From Onchocerca volvulus (taxonomy: Eukaryota > Nematoda > Chromadorea > Rhabditida > Onchocercidae), in the NCBI GenBank assembly GCA_000499405.2, contig HG738140.1, positions 5,446,701 through 5,510,700 on the forward strand: DNA of 64,000 nt. Direction: 5' to 3'. The notes under the pieces were generated by a model that saw only the letters and a program-made list of their open reading frames with translations, was not told the origin of the DNA and searched no databases. Of the stretch, positions 1 through 36,426 are shown one piece after another. How positions within the stretch are numbered: position 1 is the stretch's first letter; the number at the start of each line of letters is the position of its first letter. A program made the position numbers and the translations under genes.

Positions 1-3000
1 TTTTCATTTTCAAATTTTTTAATTTTTTCAATTTTTTTTCTTTTTTAACTTAATTTTGTGATCTTTTTTAGATTGAATTGTAATTAATATTAATTCCAAG
101 CTTTTTTTAAGTTTAAATCCCCGAAAATTTAGACATATTTCATTGTCAGTTATTTTTCGTTATTCAATAAAATGCATTTTTAGGTAAAGTAAGAGCTTGT
201 CTTTTCGTAATAAAATTTAGAGTTTACAAAGCCTAAAAAATTCAGACATATTTTATGATCAAGCCATTTTCATCATTTAATAAAAGACATTTTTCTCTAG
301 ATTATTTAGCAGCTTTTTTTTTTTTTAAATAAAAAAAAAGGCTTCTAAATTTATCCATAACAGGATTATGAGCTTTTTTCAGAAATTACACATGATTTTC
401 CAGACAAGTTATTTTATAGATCAGTTAAATTTTCTCTCTCTCGTCGATGATGGAAGGCAATTAAAGATGAAATTATAACTGAATCTTCTGGCTCAAAAAT
501 TTACATATTTAGCAGTGAAAAGGGAGCAATTCCTAAAATTCATGTGTCAATAATTCGAATTTTTTAAATTGAAATCCGCATTTCCATTATCTCTCCCTCT
601 CTCTCTTCTTAAAAATTCGGTCAAATGACATTCATCCATTTTTATTGCAGTTGTTTTATTAATCAGGACAGACTTTTCAAATCATCATCAATTGAAACGT
701 AGCCGTTGCTGTGTTGAAATGTGGTGGCCTGTCTGGAAGGAAAGAATTTGTAAAATCGTATTGATTGGTGACAGGATGTGTCCCTGATACCCGTCATCAT
801 TATCATCATGGGGTTGAAAAATCCACCTTTTTCTCAAAAACTTCTCTTCGTACCCACCGATACCACTCCGTATCAGCCATCCCGTATCAGGTTGTACCGC
901 GGTAAAATTACGGCATTTTTTGACGACATACATAATAGTGATTTTTTCCCTCCTGTGAATAATCGATGAAAAAAGGAAGTGGTAGTGCTAGTGGATGAGC
1001 TTTCGAATGTGAAAAGATTTTCGAAGAAAAATCTGATTGAAAATAAATTTCATCGTCTTCATCTCCCTCTTTCTTGTTAATCTTACATCACAATTTCGAT
1101 GATGTTATTTTGCCAATCTAAATATTCTGGTCAAAGTTTATATTGTTTCCTTACTAATCTACAAATTTTCCTAAAATATGAAACTTCATCCTTTTCAAAA
1201 AATTTGCTAGAAACAAATAAAATCATTGGTATAAATATTTGGAAAAATCCGCGAATAATTTTTTACATTAAATTCTACTACTGTTCCGAAAATTTCTGGT
1301 GCACAATAATATGAAAGGATTTCCCTTCAGTAATACAAATCAGCAGTTTAACTTCTTTAAAATTATAGTCCGTCAAAATTCGAATTTTTCAAAGTATTTT
1401 CCTTCAATTCCTAAAATGGATATGAATTTTTTCCTCTAAGTGACAAAAATTCAATCTGATTCCCTTCACATTTGCATCTTCGGATTACATCATTATATTT
1501 TCATGTGTACGTTGATAACTTTTATGATAATTCTTAGCAGTATTTCATTCCTAATGAAAAGTAAAAAATTAAGTTGTAGAAAAAACAACTCTAATAATTT
1601 TCAACAAAAAACAGGCTAATCTCTAAATATTGTATTTCATTTCATATTCCAGGAAAATTCAGGTTTCTTTCTTGATTCATAATGATGAATAATGAAGCCA
1701 ATAAACGAGAGTTAATCTCTGAAAAGAACTGAAAACTGTCAACGATTAGGCTTTTGAATGTTGTTGACAATAAAGCATTGATACTGTTTGTTGAGACACA
1801 TTATTCAAATACAATATTACAATTCTTAACAAATACAAATATAATATTGTTCGAATTTTGAAAAACATTATGCAAAAATCCGTATGATAAACTGTATCTT
1901 TACTAATTGCAATTAAAAAATGGCCTAAATCCTTTTTAAAAAATGTTGTTGCAGTTGCTTATGTCTGAAAAACAAGAAATTTATCTCCAAAATATTTTTT
2001 TCTTTTAGGTCATCCCACATCTACTCTTGGTTATGCATAATTCAGAAAGCTAAACTTCTTCTCACGTCTAATCTTTTCAGGTTAATTCACGTCTATTTCT
2101 GATCGTCTATAATTTACATTGTTTTTTTTTCTCTCTGACTAAATTTGGCAACACAACGTTTCAAGATTTGACGTCATTCAGACCAAACAAAATTATTGTA
2201 AAAAAGCTTAAGCCAAAGTAAATGTTTGTATAAATGCCAAGCCTGATTATTTAGAAAACCTGTCATTATCAGCTATGAGATCATTGAAGTCAAAATTTTT
2301 AATAACATAATCCTTTTGCAATATTATATTCTGAAGAAATGTATCATACTGATTACGAAAAAAAGCGACACTATATCTATAAAGTTTAAAAGTTATCGTT
2401 TTTCAATCTTCTCTGTTCAATCTATTAATTCAATTTCAAAATTCAAAAAACTTTTCAGATAATAATATGTGGCAAAGTCAATGATTAATATCATTGCAAA
2501 ATTAGAGAGAAAAAAAATGTAAGATAAACGAAAAAAAAAAAACGCATGTTGTCATTAATTTAATCTGAATTATTTAATTTGATCTTTATCAATTTTCAAT
2601 TCAACTTCTGCCACTTCAACTTAACTTTAATCTTCTTACTTTTTCAATTTAACTTCTGCCATTTTAACTTAATTTTTGTCATTTCAACTTAATTATGTAA
2701 TTTGTATACTAAAATTGAAAAAAGTAATATTCAAACGTAATTCCCAGAGAAAAAACATATATTAAAAATATTAATTTAAGATGTCATTTTCCCAAATTTA
2801 ATTACATTTAAAAGAGAGCATAGTTCAATCTAAATTATGGTGACACGAGAGGCGTTTAAAAATGTACAAACGAGAGACGAGAAGGGATAAATTTTTGTTT
2901 AATTTACATCTTTTACTTCCTCTTCCCAACTTTTGTCTACCTCGCTTTCGACTCTCGACTCCCGCCCTCGATAAAATAAACGATAATTCTAAAAATTGGT

Positions 3001-5932
3001 GCCATGTAGTGTTCTGCTCTTGAAGACGTCTAGACTAAGCTCTAAATCAAATTCTTCCTCTACTACTACTATACATCTTATGAGATACTATATTACAAAT
3101 ATGTAGAAAAGTATACAATGGCCCTGAAATTTCTAATCATTTAATGATAACGCGCATCACAATTAATTAAAAAATGGATATTTCCATTTGATTGATTAAT
3201 TCGTTCATTCTTTCCGTTTCGTTAAACGTTTAAATCGTATGCATCCATTCATACAATAAATATCAGATCATCTCATCGCAAAAAAATGCCTTATCTTGAA
3301 AATGAAAGAAAAAAATTACGAATCGTTAAACAATTAAATCGTATAAATCCATCATTCCGACAAATATCAGATCTCTGACTTTTTTTCGGAAATGACAAAA
3401 AAAATTAAGAACCGTTATCTATTTAAGTCGTATAAATCCATTCGGATAAATACAAACCATCCGCAATTCAATTTCATGATTCCTTTTTTTTTTTTTAAAT
3501 AAGAAAAAGTTAAATTCGCATTCGGATGATTTGTCGCTGATCATTCGCTAAATTATATTCCTGACCCAATTTTGTCCTCCCGCCTTTTGCGCTTTTCTCT
3601 GTTCTCTTTAACTGTCAATCATGTTTGCTATTTCGGGTTACTGTAATCCATATCATTCATTTGCAATAATTACACTACATATAGTTAGATCAAATTTAAA
3701 TTCAAAAAAAAAAAAGAAAAAAGGAAAAAAATGCCAAATTCCTCTAAAAATTTAAATATTTGATCATATATCGCAGCTATGAAAGGAGAGAATACTAAAT
3801 ACAAGAATCAACTCATCAATCAGCTGAAATTAAACTTATATATATATCAATTTCTTTTCTTCTATCATCAAATACCATTACTATACTATGTTTCATCATT
3901 GGATGAGAAAAAATATCAGTATGAATAAAATTTTTCGTTGAAACTTCATATCAAATTTCAATTTTATTTTCAAAAAAATGAAACAATGAATTCCATATCT
4001 CCAAAAATTTGCATATTTTTAGCAATTCCACAACTTTTTCACAATTTTAATCATTTTCTTAATTACTATTGCCTATGCAAATGCAAAATCTCGAGACTTG
4101 TTCAACTACCAGAGAAAGAAGCAAGTTCCAATTATGCTTTGAAAAAAAATAAATCCTACGCCTTCAAAAATTTGCATACTTTTTTTTTACAATGAACAAA
4201 CAGTTTTCCGTAACTTTAATCATTCTCTCAATTACTACTAGCTATGGCAAACGGAAATCTATTTTTTATTCATTAAAAAAAAAAGACAAAAAAGCATCCA
4301 TTTATATAATAGAAAATAAATTGTTATTTTTCTTTTTATAAAAAATACAAATAATTCCAATGAAATTACAATTTATATAATAATAAATAGAAAAATATTC
4401 ATTTACATATTTACACATGTGTGTACGTGTGTGTACTATTGAAGGGACACTTTTTCCTTTTCTTTTTTTAATTTTTTTTTCCTTCTTTTTGCAAATTCGT
4501 CTATACCAATTACAGAATCATAGATAGTAGTTTTACGGGTTGAAAAGACAAGTTTCTGATACAAACAAAAGAAACACAAGAAAAGAAAAAAAGAGGCGTC
4601 GAAAAAATGGAAGAGAAAAGCACGAAAACTAAAGAGAAAAATATTATTGAAGTTGTTGTTCGTTTTTCAAAAAAAAAAAAAAATTTCGAAAAAGAGAACT
4701 TCTTTTTTCTCGTTTTTTTTTTCTTTTTTTTCCTCTCTTAACAAACTTAACTAACCTCCGGAGAAAATAAGTTTTTCTCCCTGATGATAAACGGATTTCG
4801 TAAAAATCCTTTAGAGATGGCGATGATGATGATGTTTTGTTTCGGATTTCAGGAAGATTTGCTTTTTCGAATTTCAAAAGACTGAAAAGATGAAATACGT
4901 TAAAGTTGTACTTGCTGTTACTCCTTTACTTTTACGAAAGAGAAAAAAAAAGCAAAAAAAGGAAAAAATCAAAGCAGATGTGGAAATAATAAAACTGTAC
5001 TTTTCTTCAAATTGTGAAAATTTATTTTCACATAGATACAAACACACACATACAAACACCTTGAAACTTCCCGTCCCCCGCGTTGTCTTTCCCCCGAGTA
5101 TTATTGATGACATAATATCATGTCAACAATTTCATTTTATTTCCATGCTTGAAAATTCTATGACTTAAAATGCCTAAAAATTTACTCGATTAACAAGTTG
5201 CAAAATCACTTCCTGATTTATTTCACATTACCCAAAATAAAAATAAAAAAAATGAAAAATAACATTCCCGTTTTAATAAAATACACATATTAGTATGACC
5301 ATGAAAATTAAATAACACTGAGAAGAATATTCAAAAAAAACAGATTACATACGCGATATAAGGTCAACATGTCATTAAGTCACAAAAGAATAAAATTTCA
5401 GTTTGATAAGAGAACAAAATTAACCTAACCTTTTCGACCATTTATGAATGCTTTTTATTTCAATAATTTGTAGATGAAAAACTCGCAATAGAGAGAAATA
5501 TTAGACAATTGTTAAAATATATCTTTATTGTACTATCTAAAAAAGCATTTTGGCCTTGAGAATTTGGCAACCTTTTGCTCAATTAAGTCAAACCATGACA
5601 ATTTACGAATAATTTTCATATAACATACTACAACAATCACTATTGTAAATTATACAAATAGTGAATTTCAAATTTGCAAATATGTTCGTAAGAATCGGAA
5701 AAAAAAAGTTGTTTATGAATTTAATGTTCAGTATAAATGATTACATTGTTAGTAATTTGATGCGTCTTGTTACTTAGAATGAAAAGAAAAAAAAAAGGAA
5801 AAATGACTAAAATTGTTTGCCAGCTTACAAATTATCGATTTCGAGCGCAAAACGCCTTCAGATTGTTGATTAATTGAAGAACTTGAAAGCAAAATGAATA
5901 TCAAATATACGATTCATTGCTCTTCCATAGAG
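1..5932. other. Gene-poor AT-rich DNA downstream of the ARMC9 homologue
   Basis: I find no supportable gene on either strand. The stretch is dominated by A and T runs with short homopolymers, a few CT-rich patches (for example 591-608) and a short CACACA tract near 5040-5055. Open frames here are short, lack recognisable motifs and have no matching splice partners. A slightly less AT-rich patch at about 710-960 and another at about 2840-3010 stand out in base composition only. This may be the 3' flank of the minus-strand ARMC9 homologue plus distal regulatory DNA of a gene to the left, but nothing in the sequence shows that. Confidence 0.6.
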
Positions 5933-5938
5933 TTTATT
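5933..5938 (-). terminator. Poly(A) signal of the ARMC9 homologue
   Basis: TTTATT on the plus strand reads AATAAA on the minus strand, about 37 bases past the TGA stop that ends at 5975. Position and orientation fit the polyadenylation signal of the minus-strand gene. Confidence 0.6.
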
Positions 5939-5974
5939 TATTTGATTTCTTCTTAAATTAAAAATCTCATAAAA

Positions 5975-24956
<18,982 letters not shown>

Positions 24957-26399
24957 ATTTTATGCAATAATCATGGCAAAAAAAAAAAAAAAAAAAACCA
25001 AAATAGAATATACATTTAGCACATTTTCAATCAATTTCGAAATTAATAAATGAATTCTGAAATAAAATACAAAATAGATATGTATACTAACAGATTAATT
25101 TCATTTTACATTCTTAAGCTTATTTTCACCCATCCCATTCGATATTAAAAATGTTCAAACGGAATAAAAATTAGAAAATAAAAATAAGTTTTTCCTTTTT
25201 TTTTTAATATGAAATCAACATAATCCATTAATATATATATACAACGTGCGAAATGCAAATTAAAAAAAAAATTAAGTTTTAAATTAATATATGCGATTTG
25301 AAAGTAACGCTTACTGATAATTTCGATTTTTTTTTTTTAATTAAATCGTTTTTCCATTCCCTTTCCTGCCAGAAATATGTTTATATATAATGCAGACAAA
25401 TAAAGAAATATGGACATTTCAGGTTGCTATGGCAATATTTAATACAAGCATTATAATAATAGATCTTTAGCACTTATATATACTTGAATAAAATATTGAT
25501 ATAATTTAAATAAAATCAATTTAATCCATTTTAAAGCAAATAAATTTGATAATAAATTTGATACAATTTATTTTAATTTATTCCAATTCTAATTCATTTA
25601 TTATTAATTTAGTCCTATATTTAATGAGTTTAATCAAAAATGTTAGCATAAATCATGTTAAAATGTAATTAGTTTTTGATTTAACGAGCAGTTAATATTG
25701 TGATTAATGAAAGACATAATGTGATAAATTTACCAAATATATTAATAGATGGTAAAATTGTATGTCAAATAATTGTAAAATTCGTTTTATCATCTTTTTG
25801 TTAGTGTATTTTTTGAACATTAATTAAAACGATAAAACATGATATTTTCAATCAAAAATTTTTTTTTGATTTGAAATAATTTCGATCAATTTTTCAAATA
25901 ATGTGAAAATGCGATCGAAAATTTTAACAAAATTTAAATCATTCAGTTACACGTGATATGAACTGGAATATTCAATCAATGAATAATTGTTAAATTAGAG
26001 CATGCTAAATGAATCTTGCATGCAAGGCTTTTATAAAGCCTGAGAAATTTTGTTTATTTAAAGCTTTTTCATAAAGTTCAAAGAATAAACATTTAGGAAT
26101 TGAAAGCTTTGCTTTTAATTTTTATTGCATTACTCGTCGCTATGCAGTTGAAAAATTTGAAAAATTGGAAAATTAAATTTTGTTAGAAATTGCTCTCAGT
26201 GATTAATAATTAAATATCGAACAGATTATTAGTGCTTTTTTTACAGGAAAATTTTCATAAAATTTTTTCGGATAATTATTGCAAAAAGAAATTGCAGCAA
26301 TTTATATTTAATTATTACGATATTCAATTATTATCCACTGAAAATTGGAAAAGAACTTTATAGAAAATTTTAATGCAAAAAAAAAGTTTATTACTGTCA

Positions 26400-26575
26400 G
26401 CTATTCACGTATATTACTTTTCTGACAGCGAAATACGTGAAATACGTCAATGAACACAATAAAAAGCGGCAAACAAACGTCTGTTAGTCATTTGAGTATA
26501 TTACTTTTTCGAAATTCAGCAAAAATAAGATACGTAAATGGGCAAACAATAGAAAGCGGTAAACAGACATAATAG
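26400..26575. repeat. Two diverged direct copies, about 110 bp apart
   Basis: A segment with GTATATTACTTTTC, ATACGT and AAAAGCGGCAAACAAACGT at about 26408-26480 recurs as GTATATTACTTTTTC, ATACGT and AGAAAGCGGTAAACAGACAT at about 26497-26570. Non-coding. Confidence 0.55.
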
Positions 26576-28189
26576 AAATTAAACACTGATTGAAGAATAA
26601 TTCGTAAAATATGAAGTTTTTAATGCCCTATAAAAAGTTTTCAAGAAACTTCGCCTATTTCCTAAAAGTATATGCACAAATGCCAAAAAGATCCAGGTCG
26701 AAAAATGAATGAAATAATTTTATTTTTCACATCAGTTATAATTCATGTTTAATTCCATCTTATCAATGATAAGAAATCGATAAAGTAATATAGGACTATA
26801 CTAAAAACTGAATTATGCACATCCAAAATAAAAAGTTATTGGTTGTTGGAGTTTTTCATATTTCAATATGCCATAAAAAATAAAAAAAAATAAAAAAATA
26901 AAAAAGATGATGTCAACTTTTTGCAAGATTGAATTTATAGCTTAACATATCACATCAAAATTATTCACATTTTTAGCAGAAATTAGAATTTAAATTCTTT
27001 TTAGAATTTAAAGATTTAAGAAATTCTTGAAAGATTTTGGATTTGCAATCTGTTAGAATGAAGAATCATAATTTGCATTTTCTTTTCGACGTCTTATTAA
27101 TCATTTCTGATTAATTTCAATTTTTAATTTCAGCGTAAGAAATTTTTAGCTGATATAACAATAATCATACTGGAATACGAACGATAAAATTTTGAAATGC
27201 ACTCGAAGTTTCTCGATTTTTTTACGTTAGATGAAGCGAGCTAGAATGTGAGTCTGTGAACATGAGCCTGACTTAATTAGAAATGTGCTTGTATATATCT
27301 TTTTCATACTAGAAATAATTCTAGATTACAATTGTTCATGAAAATTCAGAAAAAATTTTTAATTAAATTCAAAATATTTCAAAAATAATAGAGTAAAGAA
27401 TTAAAAAGAAATCAAATTTAATTCTCTATTTCATTGTTTCTTTTAAAATTGCTCAAGAATTTTGAAAATTTAAAACTTTCAAATATTGTTTGAACCAAGT
27501 ATTTTAAAACAGAAAATAAATAATCAATTTTTATTAAATATTATTACACCTTCCACAATTACGATATATGCATCTTCCTGCCAGATATTAATACATGTAA
27601 TATTCTGGGGAAAAAAATTGTCGTTTCCAAATGTGACATTATTTCACTTAATTTGCTTGTTGGTCAAGGGATCAATAAAAAATAATAAAAAGCCACGGTT
27701 ATCAATAATCAAATTGCAAAATTTTTCTTTTTTTTTTTTGATGAGCATCTCTGGTTTAAATATTAACTAATTTCTGGGCTGGATTTTGGGATAAATTTCA
27801 ATTATTAAAAATTATTATTATTTTGCATGATTTACTGATTTATTCATGAAACAAAAATAATCCTAGAAGCAGAATTTTATTTTTGGAAAAGTTAATTTGA
27901 ATTGGTGTGACGAAAACGAATATTTTTTTAACAAAGTTTTATTGATAAATGGAAGAGTGTTTCATCCTGTATAATACAAACAATTATTGACGAATATCCA
28001 AGATAATTGATCGCTAGGAATATTTTTCCTTTGTTGATAGTAGAGAAGAATATTCGCCCTAGATTGCCGATTTGTTGATTTATTGAAAAAAATTATTGAA
28101 GAAATCGTCCTGCGTCGCTTTAAAAAAAAAAAAAAACTGATGTGCTTCTAGTGAGCTTGTAGCCAATCGTGATTCTTTTCCAAAATTCA

Positions 28190-28221
28190 ATCCTTATATA
28201 ACCTTCTTGATATATAAGGAT
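28190..28221. repeat. Perfect 11-bp inverted repeat with 10-bp spacer
   Basis: ATCCTTATATA at 28190-28200 is the exact inverse of TATATAAGGAT at 28211-28221. It lies just left of the foldback-element relic and may mark its edge. Confidence 0.7.
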
Positions 28222-28289
28222 TCTTCACTCTTAATCTACATTTCGTCGCCTCATGATTAGCCGACCTTGCTTTGTTTGCCTATTGATCG

Positions 28290-28430
28290 GAGCTTTTGGC
28301 TGTAAACATGCTTATCGTTTTGGCGGGAAACAAGTTTATCCTTCATTAATAAATACGTTTCCTCTTTTGGTGGCGTTTTGGCAGTTCATTTGAAATTATC
28401 AGCGCTCTTTTTGACCTTAAACTCTGGTAA
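28290..28430. mobile_element. Diverged copy of the foldback element found at 62948-63097
   Basis: TTTTGGCGGGAAACAAGTTTATC and GTTCATTTGAAATTATCAGCGCTCTTT here match TTTTGGCGGCAAACATGTTTATC and GTTCCTTTGAAACTATCTTTGCGCTTC at 63034-63088, interrupted here by about 40 unrelated bases. No open frame is present, so if mobile it would be non-autonomous. Confidence 0.55.
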
Positions 28431-29149
28431 TTAAACCATTTTTCGGAATTTTCCGACTGTTATCTTAATCTTCAAAAAACACCATTAATTCGGAATATCT
28501 GAATCTTTGAAAATATTGCTAATCTAGGGTAGTTAATTGAGATTTTAAATCTTAAAAAATTAAGAAATATCAATAATTGGAATGTCTGAATCTTGAAAAA
28601 TATTAATCCGGAATATCTAAAACTGAAGTGCTACAAATTGCCATACTAGAATTAAACATCTGAGTGTTTGTTAATACTCAAATCGTTTAATGTTTGGTGA
28701 CAGTCAAATTGTTGAAATATTCACAAACATTTACATACACTTAATCATTTACCTGCAATTATTTTCGATTACCTTTACTTCCGGCATTTTCTTGCCGAAA
28801 TTACTCAAGTGATCTTTCGTCTTTGGTTGAATTTTAGAGTACAAATATTAATTTAATGCTCCATTTTTGTTTAAAATCTTAACAAATCTCTTTACGGTAA
28901 TTACCTGTTGATCGAACAATTGCCGTAAATACACAAAACTTGAAAATCTAATATGTGGACCTTCTATATACGTGAACCTTCTATATACATGAGTTTCTCT
29001 GTACGTGATCATCTGTACATGTGATTTTCTGCATAAAAAGCCATATTTTCTCAAAGGAAATTTCATTCATTTCGGTTAATTTATAAAAGATTAAATGTTG
29101 CTTGCATTAACTGAATGCTTTTATTATTCACTATTAAATTAGCATTTAT

Positions 29150-29202
29150 GTTTTTAAACGCAAATGACGTGTGACATTTATACATCATTTGCGCTTAAAA
29201 AC
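29150..29202 (-). repeat. 21-bp inverted repeat with an 11-base loop
   Basis: 29150-29170 and 29182-29202 are inverse copies differing at two sites. As minus-strand RNA both differences become G-U pairs, giving an uninterrupted 21-pair stem; as plus-strand RNA they are A-C mismatches. It could be a microRNA-like hairpin or a tiny foldback repeat; no known microRNA seed is recognised. Confidence 0.55.
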
Positions 29203-32200
29203 GATAAATTATTAATTTCTCACTTATATTAATGATCAATACAAAATTTAGAAAATAACTCGTAAAATAGCATAAAACTTCCAAATTTCAAGTTTGAAGC
29301 ATAATTATGGTTATCATTTGGACATTGCGTAAAATTATCATTTGGAAAAGAATAATTATTCAAGTTTCATTTTCTTCTTTTTTTAAAGTTAAATTAAATG
29401 ATGGAACACGTATTTAGCAAAAAATCTCCCAGATAGAAACAGAATAAGTGTTGATTATATCTTCGCTAAATTCTTTTAGAAACTGAAATTGTTGCAAAGA
29501 TAGAATTAATTAATTTCCTATTATAAATTAAATTCTATTTTAGAAGTGAAATGTTAATACATTTTGGAAATTTTCCTTACCAGTTTAAATACAAATTATC
29601 GATTAGTTTATTTTTTGATACAATAATAATTGTTTACGGTACTTAATTAGTACTTAAATGATTCAATGGTCTCTTCCAATACATAATTATCGTGCTTAAT
29701 AATTGCTCATTACAATTAATACTTCCTCATTTTTGTATATTTTTTATTGTTAAGTGCAAAATAGTATACATAAATATATTTTTTTCAAGTTAATTTGTAA
29801 ATTTATTTGTTTTTTTTTTTTTAAATTTTCTGAATATTTCAAATTTTTGGCTAATTTTTTTTATTTTCATTTTTTTCTCTATGAATCAAGTAAATGACTA
29901 ATTGATTGATTAATTTCTTTTTTTATGACTGGTTTCTAATTTCATGTGATTTTTTCTCATTTTGTAAATTCTCTATTGATAAAGTACTGGTAAATTACTT
30001 GCAAAAATTTGAGCATTTTTTTATCTTTTTGTAAAATTTAATTAGAAAAAGCAATTAGCGATGAAATATTATTGTAACAGAAGAAAATATTTTAATCAAA
30101 CAAATTTCATTTGTAAAATAAGCAAAGTTCAACTAGCATGAATTTCTGAATTGGCAATAAATTTGTGAAATAAATCAAATTTTTAATAATTATTAAGACT
30201 GAACAAATATCAAAATCGTATGTTGCAATGATTTTATCAAGTATAATTTATGATTGTAAAATTTCGAGAAAAAGTAATAGGAAGAAGTTATTATTTCTGA
30301 ATTTTTGAAACTGCTTCTGAAATTTCAAGAAAAATTTCGTAGAATATTATAAGTTAAATGTAAATTTCACCTTACCTTTTTAATTAAACAAATTAATTAA
30401 ACCAATAATTGGCATTTTTAATTGTTCCACAATTCATGTCTAATTCTACTTAATTAATGAAACAAATCAATGACTGTTAGAAGATATCGTCAAAATTAAT
30501 TCAATCAGCAATAAATGAATAACAATTTTCATTAATTATTTAATTACTTAATTTAAGTTTATTTCTAAATGAACACAATTCTTGAACATTGTTCATTGTT
30601 CAATTCAAAGAAAAAAATGAAACGTACTTTTGTTTTTCAAAATTTTGAGCCAACTTATCATTAAATATCATTAGTTTACTTGCAATTTCTAAAATATAAT
30701 TGAATTTTTTACTCATAATTGAGTTCATTTATAATTAAATAAATTTAATTTTCACTTCAAAATACGATTTTGAACTTACATTCAAATTTAGATTTGAAAT
30801 GCTTTTCTGTAATTAATAGGAAAAAATTCTGTTGGAAACGAATTAATGAAGCCATCTTTAAATTTCAATTTGAATATAAGTTTAAATATTCTCTGTAATA
30901 TTTTATATTCCTATAAATTTGAGTATTATCTGTAATATATTTTATATTTTATCAGCAAGATAAGATTATAGAGTATTATAGATGATAAATATAAATAATC
31001 CATCATCTGATGATATTGATCCATTACAATTATCAATGCATTAAATTAAAAGAAAGATTAAATAATTATCGATTAATTATCCAATCGTATATTTTGACAA
31101 AAATTGAAGAAAAAAAATTGGATTACTGTAGCTATTTCCGGTATATGCAGTATCAGTAATAAATGTATTACTTAAAGAATAAATAATTAATAAATTACTT
31201 AGAGAATTTCTCAAATACTTAACCGGAAATTGATTTTTCAATGCACTTTTAAGGGATGTTCTTTTATCAAATAGTGACAATAATGATGACAGTTTCTTTT
31301 TTTTTTTTTTAACTTTTAACTTTTAAAACTGGTATCGTCTTCTGTTGCTGTTGTCAGTGTAATGTAATTCTTACAAAAGTCAATGGTATGTTGTGCATTC
31401 ATTTCAACCTTTTTTACCTCATCTGATATTATTTTGTTAAGTTGATTGTAATCAGTGATAAGATTTTCAAGTGTTTATTAGCTAATAATAGCAATATAAT
31501 TATCATGATTCATTCAGATAAGTGTATAAATGATATGTGTTGATAAGAAATTTGCTGACCGTGAAGTAATTCTTTTAACTTGATCTGATATTATTTTGTT
31601 GAAATAATTATAATCAGTGATAAATGTTTATTAGTTAATTTGCAACATAACTGTCATGATTTAGTCGCATATAAATGATAAGTAGCGATAAAAATGATAA
31701 AAAACTGTATAAGTGATAAACAATGATAAAAATTTGTGTAATTTTCAACAAGACTATCATAATTTATTCTGACAAAGTACAAACGACAGCAATTAATGAG
31801 TATTTTACATCAAGAAATAATAAATTAGCTAATGATAGCAATATAATTGTCATAAGTTATTCCGATAATTGTACTAATGATAAAAAATGATAAAAATTTA
31901 TTTGCTATGAAATAACAGACATCTTTTCTGTGTTTAAACCGATTAAATTAGATTTTGATTTAGTCAAAAAAGAAAATAATTTTTTTCATTTTCCTATAAA
32001 TGGAATGATTTCAGGAATAATCACCTGAAATCATTTTATTTCTTTTGTTTTGATGAGACAGATTTTCTCCAATTGAAAAGAAAGAATTGATTTAGTTAAG
32101 TTTATTTCAATGCAAAATAGCCAAGAAATGAACGTGATAGTCATATTCGATGAAAATATTTTTCTGTTGATTAATCATGGCATGTCAACGATCGTAAACC

Positions 32201-32564
32201 TTGCGTCACATTTTGTCATTGCACACGTCTTCTTCGTAAATTTAACAGCAGTTAGGATAATAAAAGTGAAAAAAGTCACTTAAGTTATTTAAATCAGTAA
32301 ATAATTGCCATTTAACCCCAAGAAGTTAACATTATATATATTTTTACTTACATTCATATGATGATTTTCTCATTCATCAAATTTTACGATTATTTTCCCA
32401 AGTATAAAATTGGTGTTACCTTTTTAATAATTATTTAAACGAAATGTATTATTTGGTCGACTACTCAGTGATATATTTTGTTTTCAAATACTAATTAGCA
32501 ATGCTAGATGATTTTAATTTTTATCAATTAAATATTTTAAGTCTATTTCTAAATTTTTATAATC

Positions 32565-32572
32565 AGTTTGCT
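32565..32572 (+). promoter_or_regulatory. Probable trans-splice acceptor of the MAP kinase
   Basis: TTTTTATAATCAG ends at 32566, six bases before the ATG at 32573. An acceptor this close to a start codon with no upstream coding exon is typical of nematode spliced-leader addition. It favours 32573 over the in-frame ATG at 32501, whose extra 24 codons would be removed. Confidence 0.6.
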
Positions 32573-36148
<3,576 letters not shown>

Positions 36149-36291
36149 AAAAACCGACACAAAAGGAAGAGCAAATCTGGGGAATCAAATAGCTATATCC
36201 ATAAGAGAGCTATATATGTAAACGATATATCAAAAAAAAAAAAAAAGAAAAACAGAAAAGAGATATATTATTCAACTGGCAATAGATTAAA

Positions 36292-36376
36292 CTATTTATT
36301 TCCAAAATAAAAACTTTGCAAAAAAAAATGTCGTAAAAATGGAACATTTATTTTCAAAATAAAAACTTTACAAATT
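36292..36376. terminator. Duplicated two-strand poly(A) module between convergent genes
   Basis: A block of about 30 bases, TTTATTT(C/T)CAAAATAAAAACTTT, occurs at 36295-36320 and again at 36347-36372, 52 bases apart. Each copy has AATAAA on the plus strand (36306-36311 and 36358-36363) for the kinase mRNA and TTTATT (36295-36300 and 36347-36352), which is AATAAA on the minus strand, for the PLGRKT mRNA. The stops are at 36148 (plus) and 36427 (minus), so both 3' UTRs must end in or across this module. Confidence 0.7.
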
Positions 36377-36426
36377 CCAAGTATTTGCAAAGTTAAAAAG
36401 ACCAGTGAAAATCATGCCTAAATAGA

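Larger units (their letters stand above)
24957..32566. other. Divergent intergenic region between the ARMC9 homologue and the MAP kinase
   Basis: No gene is supportable in these 7.6 kb. The two flanking genes are transcribed away from each other, so both sets of promoters should lie here. I see a diverged direct duplication at 26400-26575, a hairpin at 28190-28221, a relic of a foldback element at about 28290-28430 and a pre-microRNA-sized hairpin at 29150-29202. The rest is AT-rich DNA with T/A homopolymers. Confidence 0.6.

Noticed and set aside
2274..2300. TGAGATCATTGAAG resembling the bantam microRNA 5' end
   Set aside because: Similarity stops after about 11 bases and I see no pairing arm nearby to form a precursor.
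32501..32572. In-frame upstream ATG extending the MAP kinase by 24 residues
   Set aside because: An acceptor (AATCAG) lies between it and the next ATG, and the extra residues are hydrophobic and unlike MAP kinase N-termini.
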